A stretch of DNA of 64,000 nucleotides from Athripsodes cinereus (GCA_947579605.1 OX388328.1:13371684-13435683); one strand, 5' to 3'. Positions 59,501 through 61,639 are shown, numbered from the stretch's first letter. Numbers and translations: made by a program. The notes: generated by a model not told the origin, from the letters alone.

Positions 59501-61639
59501 TTTCGTTCCCACAAATGGACATTTTCAGGAGTACCTATTCAAATTATATTTTAATTTTTATATTTGATATTTTTCTGTCCAAAGAGGCTCTTTTAATGTG
59601 ATTCACACGATTTCAGTGATTCATCTTGAATAATCAGGAGTATACAACCCTAGCGACTCTTAATAACTTGTCTATACATATTTAAGTGACTATAACATGA
59701 GAAAACTAGCTAAGATTGTCAAAGTAGAGATAAAATATTTCATATTAATATTTTCCAACAAAGAAAAACATAGTTGTAAAAAAGTACCTACTTTGAAGAA
59801 ATAAAGAAGATAATATTTTATTTTTGGTAATATTATTATATTTTTTCCTTTTTTAGTTTCGCGATTGGAATGAGAAAATTTGAATGAAAGATAAAAAAAG
59901 TTTCACTATAAACATAAAGTTTTATCCATAAAAACTACCTACATAGGTACTTCTATTCCTCGGAGACATGGCCATCTGAGGATTAAAGGATACATTTTAG
60001 ATCATGCAAACCATTAAAACCAATTCTGTAATTAAATTTAATGCATCTTGCTGTTGAAACTGATTTGCAATGGTTTTAGACGGCGCGCCGTCGCATCGAT
60101 GTGACCAATGAAATACACTATCATGCATAATACACGACTGCGCACTGCAAAATTTAAAAGGATCAAATTGTTAACTGGGCGTAATTTTAACATTTCCTTT
60201 TTTTTTAACCTAAAAACAATTTGATTTTCAATTTAAATGTCCATACCAGGGATGTTGTGGATGTCGATTTTTACACATCCGCGGATGTGAATGCGGAAGC
60301 GGATTTTTGAAGGCTCACATCCGCGGATGCGGATGCGAATGCGGATGCGGATGTTCAAGATGTTATAGAAAAAAAGGAGGAACTATCTCAGTTGGTAGGC
60401 CCCACTGTCAAATATGTGACGAAATTGTTGCAACAATAATACATATTATGATTTTTTTGGCGAAATATTTTTTTTCTTTTTTGTTATTTGCAAAAATAAA
60501 ATAAAACCGGCACAAATAAAAACGCGTCGGATCTTGTCACCATTTTTTTCGTTCTCATTGGTTAATGTCAAGTGCGAACGGCACGCGCCTTTCGCCGGCC
60601 CCGCCCCATTTCTTTCTTGTCGCAACTTGTCTTAAATCCGCATCCGCATGAACTTCCGCATCGATTATTGCGGATGCGGATGCAGATGTCCAAATTCATG
60701 CGGAAGCTCCGCATTTGCGGATGCGGATGCGAATATTCGCGACATCCCTGGTCCATACTACTACTACTTATAAAAGTCTATACGCTGCTGAAGGGTATCT
60801 GCCTTTTATTCTTTTTGTTTTTATTTTATTTAACTCTTATTAATAAAAAATATGTTTACAAAGTCTATATTATTTTGCCTAATCCCTTATGGGGATTTTG
60901 GGCTGTGATCGCAACTATCTTACATTACAATAATAAAATTAAACAATCAAAAAATAAATATTGTACATATGTTATACCTATAATAAATTCTGTCCGTCCC
61001 GCAAAGTCCAGAACAACCCGTGCCCAGCCCTTAGATCGACCATCGAAGATTTTTGTGTAATATTTATCCTTTAACCTTCTTTTTGAACTACTCGATGGAT
61101 TCGCATTGCTTCAAACAGGCAGGCATGGGGTTCCAAACCTTGGGCAGCAACACATCGTCAGTCCTACGTCCATAGTCATTGTAAAATTTGTTAATTCGCA
61201 ACAGTTTGTTAGCCACTGATCTAGTCTGTCTACCATGTGCTATTAAAAGTCCGTCTTTAGGTCTTAAAAAATGCTCAACCAGAATGCTATACTCCACCCT
61301 CCTCTGAAGAGACAACACTTTAAATCGATCAAAAAGACAGACATTTATTTTTTCTTTTCTTAAATGACTTTCTCACAAAAAGCATGTTTTCGGATATAGA
61401 TTGATGTAACAATAAATATAAATAAACTCACCTCTTGGTCCATTAGCATTTTGGGATGGTAGTGGAGCTCTCCTAACAACGGGTGGTCCTCCAATAGTAG
61501 TCTCAACACCAGAACCTTGAGGACCCTGACCAGCGGCTGCCATTTGGCTGTTATCGGCTCCTGGGATGACCCCATTGGCAGGTTTGTTCCCTCCTCGGTA
61601 TTCATGCCATCTATATGTGCTCCTATATTCCGAATGTAA
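10748..61639 (-). CDS. Mdm1: MDM1-like microtubule/centriole protein gene, 13 coding exons, 5' end not seen
   Basis: Exons in transcript order: 61432-61639, 53718-53860, 51356-51472, 46148-46391, 44755-44866, 39904-40264, 35051-35181, 33498-33691, 30508-30711, 21692-21820, 20348-20557, 19097-19279, 10748-11562. They sum to 3051 nt in a single open frame (1016 residues plus TAA). Residues are numbered from the first one visible. SEY-type repeats lie near residues 3-11, 170-178 and 304-318, an LRKRAGEYKYRGWGTE block near 387-402, and FWGKK at 1006-1010. Vertebrate MDM1 has the same order: several SEYxxxF repeats, a block after the last repeat, and an FWGK tail. Family knowledge: MDM1 binds microtubules, sits at centrioles and cilia, and restrains centriole duplication; the mouse mutant has retinal degeneration. 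The rest of the protein is low-complexity, rich in S-P and basic residues, with no membrane segment. The partial protein is longer than human MDM1 (about 714 residues). The start exon is missing, and a short cassette exon could have been overlooked. Confidence 0.85.
11051..11326 (-). repeat. 33-bp in-frame tandem repeat inside the last MDM1-like exon
   Basis: Eight to nine units of 33 bp encode variants of EQRKSITSP-xx. Differences between units are mainly in the two residues after S-P (TI, VS, IA, FA, ST, IA, ST) and silent changes. The frame is unbroken, so the array is under coding constraint or recently expanded. Confidence 0.85.
12205..12350 (+). mobile_element. LINE 3' tail with terminal hairpin
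   Basis: TAGTTGAAAAAGATCGCGCTTATGCGACAAACTCGCC (stem TCGC/GCGA), then CTCTATGTATATTG ... CAATGTACAG, ending in AATAAATAAATAAATA. No coding part. Confidence 0.6.
12836..12955 (-). repeat. Dispersed repeat A, minus-strand copy
   Basis: GCGGCAAATCCCACAAGTGG, TAATAAACATGCAAAATGTC, GGCATGCCTTATCACTGTTG: reverse complement of the family 3' two thirds. Confidence 0.6.
12980..13800 (-). repeat. Dispersed repeat (copies also near 36470-36830 and 38810-38950)
   Basis: The outer parts (about 13000-13195 and 13618-13760) match the reverse complement of 36470-36830: CACACAATCGACG, CAATTCCACAAACAAATA, GAACAAAGACAACGTATGTC, AGTATATTTCAC. A shorter relative is at 38810-38950. This copy is split by the element at 13196-13617. 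Family unknown. Confidence 0.6.
13196..13617. mobile_element. Non-autonomous DNA transposon with GGGYCACTTGCAG ends and apparent AT target duplication
   Basis: Left end GGGTCACTTGCAG, right end CTGCAAGTGGCCC (inverted), flanked by CAAT and ATTCC. The matching locus near 36640-36660 reads TTTTCAATTCCAC (reverse complement) with no insert, so 422 bp were gained with AT duplicated. Inside, TGACGTCACAGAGTCCC and its inverted near-copy form an internal palindrome. An AT duplication is reported for ISL2EU-type PIF/Harbinger relatives; assignment is tentative. No transposase. Confidence 0.65.
14332..14506 (-). mobile_element. tRNA-derived SINE, family A, copy 2
   Basis: Same head and body as the copy at 1113-1295. 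The B-box region is slightly changed (GGTTCGATGCT on the minus strand). Its 3' tail is an A-run at about 14332-14343. Confidence 0.85.
14540..14930 (-). mobile_element. LINE fragment: reverse-transcriptase C-terminus and 3' UTR
   Basis: The minus-strand frame 14687-14923 encodes HSLLLRSNSECLLAIPTHSS ... FSVHGAHCWKSLPSRIRL, the typical end of CR1/Jockey-group ORF2 (cysteine- and WNSLP-like motif). The 3' UTR holds the ATCGC...GTGAT stem, then AGCCCTCTGTA, and ends near 14540 with AATAAATAAATAAA. 5'-truncated. Confidence 0.75.
15840..16112 (+). repeat. Dispersed repeat A, long copy
   Basis: Longest copy seen: GTGAAGCAACCGGATAAGAA, TTCGATTGTCCTGTA, AATAAAGAGATTTTACATCT, GAGGTTTGCCACCCATCCTG, CGGAGAGGACAG, CTCCACTTGTGAGATATGCC, TAATGGTATAAAAGTAG. 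Upstream sequence to about 15680 matches the reverse complement of 23918-24060, so the full unit may exceed 400 bp. Confidence 0.7.
17105..17272 (-). mobile_element. tRNA-derived SINE, family A, copy 3
   Basis: More diverged copy: the head has GCGGTGCGATCCC in place of the B-box GGTTCGATCCC, and the body has GCTTTTAGCTTACTG. It lies in the intron between exons 12 and 13, in sense orientation to the gene. Confidence 0.8.
17636..17750 (+). mobile_element. RTE-type LINE 3' fragment
   Basis: Frame CVNVEEEKKVCKDASSWQSV then LSASATWDTT matches the tails at 49755-49955 and 57817-58785 (TEAKDVCKDRRKWRSI). Ends at GGGTATAGATAG. Only about 30 codons remain. Confidence 0.6.
17995..18170 (+). mobile_element. 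LINE 3' UTR fragment
   Basis: CACAAAACGGCGCACTATAA, then TCTAGTAATTATTATTATTA, ending ...GCACCGTAGAATAAATAAAT. The first part matches the sequence after the LINE coding fragment ending at 25063. No coding part. Confidence 0.5.
18177..18508. mobile_element. Long palindromic element (fold-back), GTCAAAACACATTT type
   Basis: Ends AATTAAACACTGTTTA and its inverse. Inner arms CAGCCGTAGTCAAAACACAT and the inverse ATGTGTTTTGACTACGGCTG pair almost throughout, around a centre AGCTAAAATATACGAGTCAT. The right arm carries CTGAAGATGCC...GGCGAAAACGTTC. Non-coding; probably a MITE inserted in, or carrying, another element end. Confidence 0.7.
18960..18965 (-). promoter_or_regulatory. Candidate intronic polyadenylation signal AATAAA
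   Basis: Canonical hexamer six bases after the in-frame stop reached by reading through the exon 12 donor. It is the expected companion of an alternative last exon. AT-richness makes chance occurrence possible. Confidence 0.3.
18972..19279 (-). CDS. Alternative terminal form of MDM1-like exon 12 (readthrough to stop)
   Basis: If the donor at 19096/19095 is not used, the frame continues through a coding-like His/Asp/Thr/Ser-rich stretch and ends at TAA (18972-18974). An AATAAA signal follows at 18960-18965. The product would lack the S-P repeat array and the FWGKK tail. Whether it is used is unknown; it is proposed from the open frame, the drop to AT-rich sequence after the stop, and the signal position. 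Confidence 0.4.
19097..19279 (-). CDS. Mdm1: MDM1-like exon 12
   Basis: Acceptor AATTTCCTTCCAG, donor CAACAAG|GTACGA. It has 60 codons (residues 686-745), phase 1 at both ends, encoding DLIKRPGSDFRGQWGGDDP then a Gln/His/Asn/Ser-rich segment. The donor joins in phase to the last exon (G + AA = Glu). The frame stays open for about 40 codons past this donor; see the alternative terminal form at 18972-19279. Confidence 0.82.
19280..20347 (-). other. Intron between MDM1-like exons 11 and 12
   Basis: 1.07-kb phase-1 intron. A small hairpin TATTGCCCCAG...TGGGGCAATA lies at about 19434-19475, and a LINE 3' tail at about 19765-19885 (AACTCGCCTTCTGTACATTG ... CAATGTACAGTG). Nothing else recognised. 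Confidence 0.7.
20348..20557 (-). CDS. Mdm1: MDM1-like exon 11
   Basis: Acceptor CCAATGCATTGCAG, donor AGTG|GTAAGT (strong). It has 69 codons (residues 616-684), phase 1 at both ends. It includes repeated S-P motifs (DDSPVVKSPPEP, VKSPEQMNMRSPDP) and VNWTVPLDTGKTFTVSQTV, a well-ordered-looking stretch that is probably a conserved short motif of insect MDM1 proteins (inference). Confidence 0.85.
20558..21691 (-). other. Intron between MDM1-like exons 10 and 11
   Basis: 1.13-kb AT-rich phase-1 intron. No transposon recognised, and open frames at 20975-21495 are composition-driven. Confidence 0.7.
21692..21820 (-). CDS. Mdm1: MDM1-like exon 10
   Basis: Acceptor TATCTCTAATCTAG, donor ATAG|GTTTGT (a weak donor context). 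It has 42 codons (residues 573-614) with one split codon at each end, phase 1 to phase 1, so it could be a cassette exon. It encodes LALKKYTPSEDSGERKTNYK and SLSGSPKRKANRTR. The open frame, phase fit and style match the neighbouring exons. The weak donor lowers certainty. Confidence 0.75.
22167..22313. mobile_element. Short palindromic element
   Basis: Left arm TAGACAAACCGTACTTATTG, ATCGACTACAAACGAATTTT, CGACAATA pairs with the inverted right arm TAGACAAACCGCACTTTGCA, ATCGACTACTGGCGAACTTT, TCGACAAT. Loop around 22215-22255. MITE-like, non-coding. Confidence 0.6.
22742..22840 (-). mobile_element. LINE 3' UTR fragment
   Basis: Reverse complement of 26240-26337 over about 97 bp (CGCGGCGGCAGAATTGCCAT, CTTCTCAGCATT, GATCAGTCATGGTCACAC). 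On minus the A-rich 3' tail runs toward 22680. It lies inverted about 3.4 kb from its relative. Confidence 0.6.
23220..23915. mobile_element. Palindromic MITE (GCAGGG ends) split by a nested LINE fragment
   Basis: Left end GCAGGGTTACTTTTGACAC; the right arm runs to about 23414 (GACTAGATTAAGATTATTTAG), and its outer end TTTAGATTGTGTCAAGAGTA then GCCCTGC resumes at about 23890. An intact relative is at 38585-38777. The piece between is a LINE fragment flanked by repeated TATTTAG-like bases. Confidence 0.65.
23416..23888 (-). mobile_element. 5'-truncated LINE inserted into a MITE arm
   Basis: The minus frame 23672-23911 encodes YLDLAHEIKDMWRTPTTTIV, PIVLSVNGLIPKSLSNNLRK and MQKAVLLSSTRIVRRFLSL, the conserved C-terminal domain seen in several insect LINEs. 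3' part 23416-23670 is AGTTAAC-rich. Flanks suggest a target duplication of about 6-7 bases (ATTTAG). Confidence 0.65.
23918..24060 (-). repeat. Dispersed repeat A, 5' part (minus)
   Basis: CACTCAAAAACTTACGAAAA, GACCAATTCTTGGCCGGGTC, GCAGTCTTGTTAAATATATT match the reverse complement of 15680-15920. Confidence 0.5.
24776..25140 (+). mobile_element. LINE ORF2 C-terminal fragment (CR1/Jockey group)
   Basis: Frame FKALHDMAPVYISEFC ... SVNRLLVPHRGGLANYVNRA, FCVAGPLPWNKIPYDLRTLE, VFKARFKTLLFRRCYDS ends at TGA 25063. This is the usual last 90 residues after the reverse transcriptase. 3' UTR begins CACAAAACGGCGCATC. 5' end truncated near 24770. Not functional alone. Confidence 0.8.
25868..26337 (+). 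mobile_element. LINE C-terminal fragment with 3' UTR
   Basis: Frame TDIAVPNTHNIQTTVAEKIR, KYTELAGEIKNIWHSRSVYI, IPLVMSATGVTPKSLINNLQ is the same domain as in 23416-23888 but from a different subfamily. The 3' UTR continues to GCCGCCGCG at 26337, near-identical to the inverted piece at 22742-22840. Confidence 0.7.
26789..27747 (+). mobile_element. Internally deleted, inactive mariner-type transposon
   Basis: Inverted ends share 24 identical bases (GTCCATTATGAAAGTAATGC then ACAT) and are flanked by TA. Decayed transposase pieces: LCLRLGKNATETFQMLQEAF ... SRSQSGR then an in-frame stop, RKVIKEGREKVLDEH; later YIPDLASCNFFLF and AFQAWQTRLRKYINAGEDCF. About 350 bp of a usual 1.3-kb mariner are missing. 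The last catalytic aspartate of the DD34D triad (PDLAPCDxFLF in active copies) reads Asn here. Frames are broken. Confidence 0.88.
28621..28826. mobile_element. Palindromic MITE, GTCAAAACACATTT type
   Basis: Arms GGCCTAGTCAAAACACATTT and AAGCGTTACGTTTTC are repeated in inverse at the right end. Centre has GGAGCTAAAATACACAAGTA then GCTCC. Relatives at 18177-18508 and 52285-52487. Confidence 0.75.
28840..28985 (+). repeat. Dispersed repeat A copy
   Basis: GAGGTTTGCCGCCCATTCTA, ATTGGCACGGGGTGG, TTAGTCTGCTGGCTACCCCA, CTTATGGGGGATGTCACTG. Confidence 0.65.
29593..29769 (+). mobile_element. tRNA-derived SINE, family A, copy 4
   Basis: Plus-strand copy with head GAGTTCGTCGGTAGCCTGG and B-box GGTTCGATACC. 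A 3-base duplication (TAG) lies in the body near 29699. It is directly followed by a 30-bp tandem repeat. Confidence 0.85.
29780..30215 (+). repeat. About 30-bp tandem repeat
   Basis: Units of ATTTCATCAAATTAGCCATA then TCTCGCTAAA, about 14 copies, diverged at the left (TTTTTATCATATTGGCC) and more uniform from about 30030 to 30180. Sits directly 3' of SINE A copy 4. No frame of interest. Confidence 0.85.
30508..30711 (-). CDS. Mdm1: MDM1-like exon 9
   Basis: Acceptor TTTGATTTTTCAG, donor AGTG|GTCAGT. Two bases complete a Gly, then 67 codons (residues 505-571) and one base. It contains RTSPRKQLNLVIGGRG, YRSPKRRPRSADPKPLSNGP and EERRRPSKPS, a basic S-P-rich region. Reading past the donor meets a stop five codons later, which supports the splice. 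From here on all introns are phase 1. Confidence 0.82.
30712..33497 (-). other. Intron between MDM1-like exons 8 and 9
   Basis: 2.8-kb phase-1 intron with the 57-bp tandem repeat (31470-31915). 30720-31460 and 31920-33497 hold no recognisable gene; an open plus frame at 31023-31250 matches nothing I know. Confidence 0.6.
31470..31915 (+). repeat. 57-59 bp tandem repeat
   Basis: Unit GGATGGTCAAAGGTGAACAT + ATGTTCAAAGATGGATATAA + AAGGCTTAGGATGTTGT. The word GTCAAAGG recurs at 31481, 31540, 31597, 31654, 31713, 31770 and 31866, giving spacings of 57-59 and one 95 (a partial unit). Units of 57 keep frames open on both strands, producing spurious open frames. Confidence 0.9.
33498..33691 (-). CDS. 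Mdm1: MDM1-like exon 8
   Basis: Acceptor TTGTTTTACGCAG, donor GAAG|GTATAA. One base completes an Arg, then 64 codons (residues 440-503) and one base. The sequence is strongly basic and Ser/Thr-rich (SRRTSPSKKPKSFRM, TPAQRAQRRKLQG), probably disordered, with T-S-P and T-P motifs suited to proline-directed kinases (inference). Confidence 0.82.
33692..35050 (-). other. Intron between MDM1-like exons 7 and 8
   Basis: 1.36-kb phase-2 intron. Contains SINE B short copy (33768-33967), a repeat A trace near 34310-34345, and ATTATAATAATTTTCATC microsatellite with an inverted GACCGGCAAA pair at about 34700-34800. Confidence 0.6.
33768..33967 (-). mobile_element. tRNA-derived SINE, family B, short copy
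   Basis: Minus-strand head GTCGGCCGGTGTGGCGCGG with A-box-like GTGGCGCGGAGGC and B-box GAGTTCGATTCTC. The body has the motif CAATTGCTGGGTCTGGGTG. A longer relative is at 37138-37534. Different from SINE family A. Confidence 0.75.
35051..35181 (-). CDS. Mdm1: MDM1-like exon 7
   Basis: Acceptor TTATTTTCTTAG, donor ATAG|GTAAGA. It has 43 codons (residues 396-438) plus two bases. It opens with YRGWGTELAPEHLTELYNKQ, continuing the conserved block of exon 6 and aligning with the vertebrate part that ends in a HFSRDHLNQ-like helix. The tail is Ser/Leu-rich. Too short to score well on its own, but joining it to exon 6 gives a continuous family match. Confidence 0.87.
35330..35600 (+). mobile_element. 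Decayed LINE C-terminus
   Basis: TFDVGPVMWNRLPMPLRVRL resembles the WNSLP-type end of LINE ORF2. After the stop, GCGCCCTTGAGACGGTCTAG continues to an ATCATCATCATC microsatellite tail typical of some LINE 3' ends. Confidence 0.5.
36470..36830 (+). repeat. Dispersed repeat, uninterrupted copy
   Basis: Matches the reverse complement of the outer parts of 12980-13800, without the 422-bp insert; it therefore shows the empty target (AATTG around 36650). Partial relative at 38810-38950. Confidence 0.6.
37138..37534 (-). mobile_element. tRNA-derived SINE, family B, long copy
   Basis: Shares the tRNA-like head (B-box GGATTCGATTCCC on minus) and the far end (CCCAAGCTAAGATATT...) with the 33.8-kb copy. 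It carries about 190 extra bases between them. Either the short copy is deleted or the long one has an insertion. Confidence 0.7.
37746..37991 (+). CDS. Unassigned plus-strand open frame inside an intron
   Basis: Frame with an ATG at 37788: MSFIEGDPLTTWITQNSGDF then HLSDNISTLTNLFTQEVP and YHNTYSLWATR. Its codon content looks more like real protein than the A/T-driven frames nearby. No family recognised, no neighbours in frame, no signal peptide. It may be a transposon or retroposed-gene remnant. Confidence 0.25.
   Translation: MTLIIIIQTVYCEEMSFIEGDPLTTWITQNSGDFHLSDNISTLTNLFTQEVPSEQPEEMLSKRFNTLGIKYHNTYSLWATR
38585..38777. mobile_element. Palindromic MITE with GCAGGG ends, intact
   Basis: 193 bp, nearly self-complementary: AGCAGGGTTACTCTTGACAA ... 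TTGTCAAGAGTAGCCCTGCT, with CTTAATCTAGTCTTGATCTT and CATACGACGCACGAAG inside. Relatives at 23220-23915 and a fragment at about 48990-49075. Confidence 0.8.
39460..39800 (-). mobile_element. LINE ORF2 C-terminal fragment
   Basis: Minus frame YLFKRFEYLSSHGRPLRSQN, LLAVPAHTTTFFSSSFTTHA, IRMWNNLPCNIRNSSTLHVF then KNNLKS: the end of a CR1/Jockey-group ORF2, with stop near 39460. Lies 100 bp downstream (gene sense) of exon 6, so it is in the intron in sense orientation. Confidence 0.8.
39904..40264 (-). CDS. Mdm1: MDM1-like exon 6 (SEY repeat 3 and conserved core)
   Basis: Acceptor AATTTTACAG, donor AAG|GTAAAA. One base finishes a split Arg, then 120 codons follow (residues 276-395). YKSEYKKKFRPFSHYVYEAS (about 302-321) matches the last SEY repeat of MDM1 and the Y/F-rich residues after it. 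A charged, Ala/Pro-rich linker follows, then SWYREVLDLRKRAGEYK (379-395), corresponding to the MDM1 block of the type VKELREKAEFYRKR. This is the most diagnostic exon. An open frame within it starts at a GTG (40218), but that is internal coding sequence, not a start. Confidence 0.92.
43437..43554. mobile_element. Short palindromic element
   Basis: TGGCCGGTTTCAATAATCTA and inverted TGGCCGGTTTCAATAACCTA ends; inner CTGTCGATTGAAAT pairs with ATTTCAATCGACAG. 118 bp, MITE-like. Confidence 0.65.
43557..43740 (+). mobile_element. RTE-type LINE tail with a 22-bp duplication
   Basis: Frame RIGIDWLQKRWVNEITSVVR then SWTRAAQGRVKWKNMEDADK resembles the RRWxDDI...DRxxWK tail of RTE elements. A 22-bp unit (ATATGGAAGACGCTGATAAA) is tandemly repeated near 43662-43705. 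Confidence 0.55.
43835..43985 (+). repeat. Dispersed repeat A copy
   Basis: TAACATCTTCAATTTAGTGC, TGCCACGCATTCTAAGCG, ATTGGTTTGGAGAAGA, GGAATATGCCATGATGGT. Confidence 0.55.
44755..44866 (-). CDS. Mdm1: MDM1-like exon 5 (acidic segment)
   Basis: Acceptor GAATATTCCAG, donor CCGAG|GTATGT. It begins with two bases completing an Arg codon, has 36 codons (residues 239-274), and ends with two bases of the next Arg. The segment contains HTDDDDDKKRYIEDYMKDGE, an acidic cluster next to basic residues. The upstream acceptor tract is weak in pyrimidines, but phases on both sides fit. Confidence 0.8.
44867..46147 (-). other. Intron between MDM1-like exons 4 and 5
   Basis: 1.28-kb phase-1 intron, AT-rich, no transposon or extra exon recognised. 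Confidence 0.7.
46148..46391 (-). CDS. Mdm1: MDM1-like exon 4 (SEY repeat 2)
   Basis: Acceptor TTTATTTTTCAG, donor CTTC|GTAAGA. It encodes 81 whole codons (residues 157-237) and one base of the next. VSSEYRNQFAWPRDGP near residues 168-181 is a clear second SEY repeat of the form SEYxxxFxW seen in MDM1. An Ala/Lys/Arg-rich, probably helical or disordered stretch (AALKAAQQAAKRRPGEG type) follows. Without splicing the frame stops within a few codons of the donor. Confidence 0.88.
46790..47040 (+). repeat. Low-complexity TACATTTTT/GCATTTTT repeat
   Basis: Irregular 9-22 bp units of TTTACATTTTT and TTTTGCATTTT produce two Phe/His/Ile-rich open frames with no biological content. Confidence 0.8.
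47660..47702 (+). ncRNA. Hammerhead-ribozyme-like motif
   Basis: Stem I GCAC (47660-47663) with GTGC (47699-47702); core CTGATGA (47664-47670); stem II GCGAACTC / GAGTCCGC (72-79 with 81-88, one mismatch); GAA (89-91); palindromic stem III ACCGGT (92-97); C98 at the cleavage position. An extra T sits between the core and stem II. Related motifs occur at three other sites. Activity is unknown. Confidence 0.45.
49261..49530 (+). mobile_element. RTE-type LINE 3' end, copy 1
   Basis: Frame IGQQRANWIGHNIRHPGILI, EGTNGRGRPRDAYIDQLKRD, YVELKRLAENRDEWRRKTK then stop: the usual RTE ORF end (WIGHxxR...GRGRPR...LKRLAxxRxxWR). Followed by TATATATA. Nearly identical to 51880-52140. Confidence 0.8.
49745..49975 (-). 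mobile_element. RTE-type LINE 3' end, minus
   Basis: Minus frame RKRKRPRITWFDHVDQILKT, GRVLSEKNRRACMRNWMNVE, EVCKDRSIWRSVPSAYPSWD: matches the end of the element at 57793-58785. 3' end near 49745 (GGTATAGATAGATAGG on minus). Confidence 0.75.
50440..50770 (+). mobile_element. RTE-type LINE 3' end, second subfamily
   Basis: Frame LKVRKISYLGHVLRGDKYSL, MRKIEGQRGPGRRQTSWLRN, FRVAQDREAFTRVIANVGGI then stop and GAAGAGGAAGAAG. YLGHVLRGDKY and WLRNIRxWTG are typical of an RTE subfamily widespread in insects. Confidence 0.75.
51205..51315 (-). mobile_element. Element end with hammerhead-like fold
   Basis: On minus: CTGAAGG, T, GCC-GCAA-GGC, GAA, palindrome AGCGCT, C, then AT-rich sequence ending AAACAGTGTTTTTAGTG. 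Same architecture as the right part of 18177-18508 and as 59450-59530. Confidence 0.45.
51356..51472 (-). CDS. Mdm1: MDM1-like exon 3
   Basis: Acceptor CTTTTCCAG, donor AAAAG|GTATAC. Exactly 39 codons (phase 0 to phase 0, residues 118-156), including SKYLANKGERRSKSEGPRN. Since it is symmetric and in frame, skipping it would leave the reading frame intact. SKYLANK is a possible divergent SEY-like repeat, but the glutamate is absent. Confidence 0.8.
51515..51772 (+). mobile_element. LINE reverse-transcriptase thumb fragment
   Basis: KTLDSKLSFINHIEEMIAKA, MRTLGFVLRTVNDFQNVHAV, LLYISLVRSQLEYNTPVWSP: typical sequence after the YADD and GxxLD motifs of Jockey/CR1-group ORF2. Truncated at both ends. 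Confidence 0.75.
51880..52140 (+). mobile_element. RTE-type LINE 3' end, copy 2
   Basis: Frame CQQRANWIGHNIRHPGMLIA, EGTNGRGRLRDAYMDQLKRD, ELKRLAENREEWRNKSK. About nine of ten bases agree with 49261-49530, and both end at the same GGATTGTAACT-ATTATAT tail. Confidence 0.8.
52285..52487. mobile_element. Palindromic MITE, GTCAAAACACATTT type
   Basis: Arms GAGACCTGAGTCAATAAGAC ... ATTTTCACGTTACGTTTTCG with inverted right arm CGAAAACGTAACGTGAAAAT ... ATTGACTCAGGCCTC. 203 bp. Confidence 0.75.
52560..53317 (+). mobile_element. LINE C-terminus and long AT-rich 3' UTR
   Basis: Frame GNEHLNNIDLFSTDADAFKR then FLKGIFNPD and stop at 52701. The UTR ends AAAAGGCTAAATGCCGTTGA followed by AAATAAATAAA. The same terminal motif is at about 63368-63412 (AAAAGGCTAGCGCCGTGAA). 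Confidence 0.6.
53322..53418 (-). mobile_element. RTE LINE sliver
   Basis: Minus frame LSERRGVRKCGRSRTTWLD corresponds to the ERNGARRRGRPRIKWQD region of the element at 57793-58785. Confidence 0.4.
53718..53860 (-). CDS. Mdm1: MDM1-like exon 2
   Basis: Acceptor CTTTTTTTCCAG, donor AGG|GTAAAT. The first two bases complete an Ala codon split with the previous exon, then 47 codons follow and the exon ends in phase 0. It encodes residues 70-117, including PRRKKYPGVAYKTNELFDGP. Basic and aromatic residues resemble linkers between MDM1 repeats, but no named domain is seen. Phase agreement on both sides is the main support. Confidence 0.8.
54228..54355. mobile_element. Short palindromic element
   Basis: TGGTCCCAGGTGTGCATCGA then CCTTTAGATAATGATAA pairs imperfectly with the inverted right arm TGGCCCAGATGCTCATCGAC then CTCC. 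MITE-like, 128 bp. Confidence 0.55.
55060..55545 (+). mobile_element. RTE LINE fragment interrupted by dispersed repeat A
   Basis: 55070-55250 encodes AKTLVHNIGLVETLMYVTEI and WLKKNESGINAVEMNAE, homologous to RLVHSAILVPTLMYASETWT and SGINAVEMRSL of the 57.8-kb element, with stops. The words AGCGGATGCGAGAGATG occur on both sides of the insert (about 55227 and 55447), where 55268-55446 is repeat A. Confidence 0.6.
55268..55446 (+). repeat. Dispersed repeat A, near-complete 3' copy
   Basis: ACATTTTACATCTTAAATTA, GAGGTTTGCCACCCATCCTG, TTGGCACGGAGAGGACAG, CTCACTTGTGGGATATGCGG, TGATGGTATAGAAG-TAATAGTAG. Its boundary against RTE sequence helps define the 3' end at the TAG repeats. Confidence 0.65.
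55617..57110 (+). mobile_element. Non-LTR retrotransposon ORF2 (reverse transcriptase) with 3' UTR, 5'-truncated
   Basis: Uninterrupted frame 55635-56942, 435 codons (first codon is GTG, not a true start). RT motifs: FVDLSKAFDTVNHATLL (A, near 75-91), GVPQGSILGPLLYLLYIDDL (B), FVYADDTLLIY (catalytic YADD), WLNRNSLTINAEKTNFMIL (D) and VKYLGLEIDEKLSW (E). The thumb and C-terminus end FLYSASRLYNSLPNHIKE. The endonuclease and first RT blocks are missing. The 3' UTR has CAGCAATACTATTGCTGTTT then GGGGATTT; a similar UTR piece is at 47195-47310. CR1/Jockey-superfamily, clade unassigned. An unbroken frame suggests a fairly recent insertion. Confidence 0.9.
57793..58785 (-). mobile_element. RTE-type LINE, 3' part of reverse transcriptase ORF
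   Basis: Minus frame from GVKQGCVMSPWLFNLYIDHC (RT motif B) through LMFADDLVLMAES (FADD catalytic motif), NGLRMNAKKTKIMVF, EQVDECVYLGSLFTRDGKC, TLMYASETWTW, to GARRRGRPRIKWQDHLNQIL and CKDRRKWRSILSAYPAREAA, stop at 57817. The start of the frame (58785-58839) is unrelated flanking sequence. The endonuclease and motif A are lost by 5' truncation. 3' end is a CATA/TATG microsatellite, common for RTE elements. Frame intact over about 320 codons. Confidence 0.9.
59045..59185 (-). repeat. Dispersed repeat A copy (minus)
   Basis: CTATATCATCACGGCAAATC, CCCACAAGTGGGATAATCAG, ACATGCAAAATGTCCTCTCC, GACATTCATGGTGGGTAGCG. Confidence 0.65.
59450..59530 (-). mobile_element. Element end with hammerhead-like fold
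   Basis: On minus: CTGAAAA, T, bulged GTCC/GGGAAC stem, GAA, palindrome AACGTT (59496-59501), C, then ATTTAAAGTGTTTATTTAAT. Core differs from the hammerhead consensus (CTGAAAA). Confidence 0.4.
60247..60750. mobile_element. Non-autonomous hAT-type transposon with 8-bp target duplication
   Basis: Ends CAGGGATGT ... ACATCCCTG (inverted) flanked by GTCCATAC at 60239-60246 and 60751-60758. An 8-bp duplication and CAGGGATG ends fit the hAT superfamily. 504 bp, no transposase. Subterminal arrays of GCGGATGC occur on both sides in opposite sense. The open frames over it (Cys/Gly/Arg-rich) are by-products. Confidence 0.88.
61000..61330 (-). mobile_element. Probable LINE C-terminal fragment
   Basis: Minus frame LSLQRRVEYSILVEHFLRPK, NKLLRINKFYNDYGRRTDDV, LLPKVWNPMPACLKQCESIE then FKKK. 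It has the helix-plus-WNxxP layout of LINE ORF2 ends but the clade is not recognised. Borders not resolved. Confidence 0.4.
61432..61639 (-). CDS. Mdm1: MDM1-like exon 1 of those visible (SEY repeat 1)
   Basis: Acceptor reads TTTTTTTGTCCACAG before the exon and donor GAG|GTGAGT follows it. It begins in phase 0 with LHSEYRSTYRWHEYRG, the MDM1 SEY-type microtubule-binding repeat, and continues through a Gly/Pro/Ala-rich linker. It has 69 codons plus one base. No initiator Met fits in this exon before the repeat, so at least one short upstream exon carrying the start is expected. I could not identify it between 61640 and 64000. Confidence 0.85.
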